Notes under the pieces: generated by a model | What the model saw: only the letters and a program-made list of their open reading frames with translations | Database searches by the model: none | What the model was told of the DNA's origin: nothing | Shown: positions 62,708-64,000 of the stretch, piece after piece | Position numbering within the stretch: position 1 is the stretch's first letter | How the letters are laid out: the number at the start of each line of letters is the position of its first letter | Assembly: GCF_041361465.1 (NCBI RefSeq) | Contig: NZ_JBGKAC010000001.1 | Location: 372,001 to 436,000, forward strand | DNA: 64,000 nucleotides | Direction: 5' to 3' | DNA from: Halobaculum sp. MBLA0143 | GTDB taxonomy: Archaea > Halobacteriota > Halobacteria > Halobacteriales > Haloferacaceae | Program-made: the position numbers and the translations under genes

Positions 62708-64000
62708 ATGGCTGTACTCTGGCTGGACGAAGTCGACGCGACCGACCTGGAGACGGTCGGGGGGAAGGCAGCCTCGCTCGGTGAACTCACGGGCGCCAGG
62801 CTCCCGGTTCCGCCGGGGTTCGTCGTCACCGCGGGGACGTACCGTCGGTTCATCGAGGCCGCCGGGATCGACGAGGAGCTGTTCGCGGCGGTCGACATCG
62901 ACCACGAGGACAGTGACGCGCTGGCGGCCGCCCACGAGCGGGCTCGAGAGCTGATCATGGAGACGCCGTTGCCGGACGCGGTCCGCGAGGAGATCCTCGC
63001 CGCCTACCGCGACGTGGGTGACGGCGAGGCGTTCGTCGCCGTCCGGTCGTCGGCGACGGCCGAGGACCTGCCGGACGCCTCCTTCGCCGGCCAACAGGAG
63101 ACGTTCCTCAACGTCCGCGAGGAGGCACTGTTGGAACGGGTCAAGGAGTGCTGGGCGTCGTTGTTCTCCCAGCGGGCGATCTACTACCGCCAGCGCCAGG
63201 GGTTCCCACACGACGAGGTGGACATCGCCGTCGTCGTTCAGCAGATGGTCGACGCCGAGAAGTCCGGCGTGATGTTCACGAGCCACCCCTCCACCGGCGA
63301 CCCCCGGATCATCCTGGAGGCCGCCTGGGGGCTGGGTGAGGCGGTCGTCTCCGGCTCCGTCTCCCCGGACAACTACGAGGTGGACCGCGAGACCGCGACC
63401 GTCGAGACACTCACCGTCGCCGACAAGAAGACGATGATGGTGCGCGACCGGGAGACGGGCGAGACCGTCGAGCAGCCGGTCGAGGAAGACCGCCGGGAAC
63501 GACGGGTCCTGTCGGACGCAGAGATCGAGGAACTCGTGTCGCTCGGGCGGACCGTCGAGGACCACTACGGCGAGCCCCAAGACGTGGAGTGGGCGATCTA
63601 CGAGGGCGACGTGTACATGCTCCAGTCCCGGCCGATCACGACCATCGACGACGCCGACGCCGCGGCGTCGCCGGACGAACGGGAACGCGAGGAGGTCGAC
63701 GCGGCCGGGCAGGCGGCCGCGACGAACGGCGCCGGCGCGTCGACCGCCGACGACGCCGCCAGCGACGGCGGTCGGGGCCAGACGGAGTCGGCCGCGGAGG
63801 GTGACGTGCTCGTCTCCGGGCTCGGCGCCTCCCCCGGCACCGTCTCCGGCGACGTGCGGACCGTCACGAAACTGGACCAACTCGACAAGGTGGCCGAGGG
63901 GGACGTGATCGTCACGGAGATGACGATGCCGGACATGGTGCCGGCGATGAAACGCGCCGTCGGGATCGTCACCGACGAGGGCGGGATGACCTCACACGCC
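62708..64000 (+). CDS. ppsA: Phosphoenolpyruvate synthase (3' end outside window)
   Basis: Gluconeogenic enzyme making PEP from pyruvate and ATP; the first 431 codons are visible. Start ATG 62708 (MAVLWLDEVDATDLETVGGK, then AASLGEL). The ATP-grasp domain contains VAVRSSATAEDLPDASFAGQ and SGVMFTSHPSTGDPRIILEA, and YMLQSRPITT closes it. An Ala/Asp/Glu-rich linker of about 50 residues follows, then the swivelling phospho-His domain (VSGLGASPGTVSGDV), which ends at the window edge with the catalytic His in GGMTSHA. The C-terminal TIM-barrel is cut off. The divergent region upstream carries TrmB-like sites, consistent with sugar-controlled expression. Confidence 0.97.
   Translation, partial: MAVLWLDEVDATDLETVGGKAASLGELTGARLPVPPGFVVTAGTYRRFIEAAGIDEELFAAVDIDHEDSDALAAAHERARELIMETPLPDAVREEILAAYRDVGDGEAFVAVRSSATAEDLPDASFAGQQETFLNVREEALLERVKECWASLFSQRAIYYRQRQGFPHDEVDIAVVVQQMVDAEKSGVMFTSHPSTGDPRIILEAAWGLGEAVVSGSVSPDNYEVDRETATVETLTVADKKTMMVRDRETGETVEQPVEEDRRERRVLSDAEIEELVSLGRTVEDHYGEPQDVEWAIYEGDVYMLQSRPITTIDDADAAASPDEREREEVDAAGQAAATNGAGASTADDAASDGGRGQTESAAEGDVLVSGLGASPGTVSGDVRTVTKLDQLDKVAEGDVIVTEMTMPDMVPAMKRAVGIVTDEGGMTSHA

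Overview
The window is haloarchaeal chromosome. Coding DNA is very GC-rich, nearly every protein is strongly acidic, secreted proteins carry twin-arginine or short Sec signals, and many genes are archaeal-specific: eIF2-gamma, RNA polymerase subunit E', Spt4, GTP-dependent dephospho-CoA kinase, 3-dehydroquinate synthase II, CofE and F420-linked Mer. A member of the Halobacteria near Halorubrum or Haloferax is likely; the genus cannot be fixed from sequence alone. There is no replication origin, insertion sequence, rRNA operon or CRISPR array. One tRNA (Glu, TTC) is present. The window opens inside an alpha/beta hydrolase gene and closes inside ppsA.

Layout. 1-8.4 kb: hydrolase, a chemotaxis-type transducer, tRNA-Glu, a fused beta-oxidation enzyme, a MoaB-like protein with a His-rich head and repeat tail, a LysE exporter and an NAD-epimerase. 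8.5-12.3 kb: a 2-oxoacid dehydrogenase operon (E1alpha-E1beta-E2) with no E3 gene. 12.4-15 kb: a small secreted two-Cys peptide convergent with a CHAT (caspase-like) protease. 15-19.2 kb: lipA, then an information-processing cluster (dephospho-CoA kinase, Spt4, RpoE', PIN protein, eIF2-gamma). 19.3-28.3 kb: saccharopine-dehydrogenase-like protein, NOG1-type GTPase, mer-cofE, CDF transporter, CinA-like protein, a small membrane protein whose tail is triplicated in a 57-bp repeat, an MBL hydrolase, a zinc-ribbon membrane protein and EngB. 28.5-37.6 kb: a 7TM-PAS histidine kinase, a large Tat-exported SNase/lamin-tail protein, SAM hydrolase, DHQ synthase II, a REC-like/PAS protein, a DHH phosphoesterase and a zinc-ribbon protein. 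37.6-43.6 kb: mutL-mutS and a mannose-1-phosphate guanylyltransferase.

43.7-46.1 kb is an AT-richer, probably transferred cluster: a Tat-exported precursor ending in a 16-cysteine peptide (halocin C8-like in architecture), followed by an ABC ATPase and an ABC-2 permease. 46.2-50.8 kb: an M23-type protein, lipoate ligase-like protein, small membrane protein and penicillin acylase. 50.9-55.3 kb groups a rhomboid protease, a secreted unknown and a single-pass membrane protein with a cytoplasmic winged helix; this arrangement would suit regulated intramembrane proteolysis. 55.4-64 kb: etfBA, a membrane protein, an isoprenyl diphosphate synthase, aldehyde dehydrogenase, an AT-richer orphan gene, a 58-residue protein, a RIO/Bud32-like kinase and ppsA behind two TrmB-like operator sequences.

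How genes connect: lipA, the lipoate ligase-like protein and the lipoyl E2 form one cofactor theme; EtfAB and the HAD/ECH fusion serve fatty-acid oxidation; CofE and Mer serve F420 chemistry. The strongest candidates for something undescribed are the Cys-rich peptide/ABC cluster, the CHAT/small peptide pair and the rhomboid/membrane winged-helix group. Another trait is repeated expansion of short acidic or Gly/Ser repeats inside otherwise ordinary proteins.
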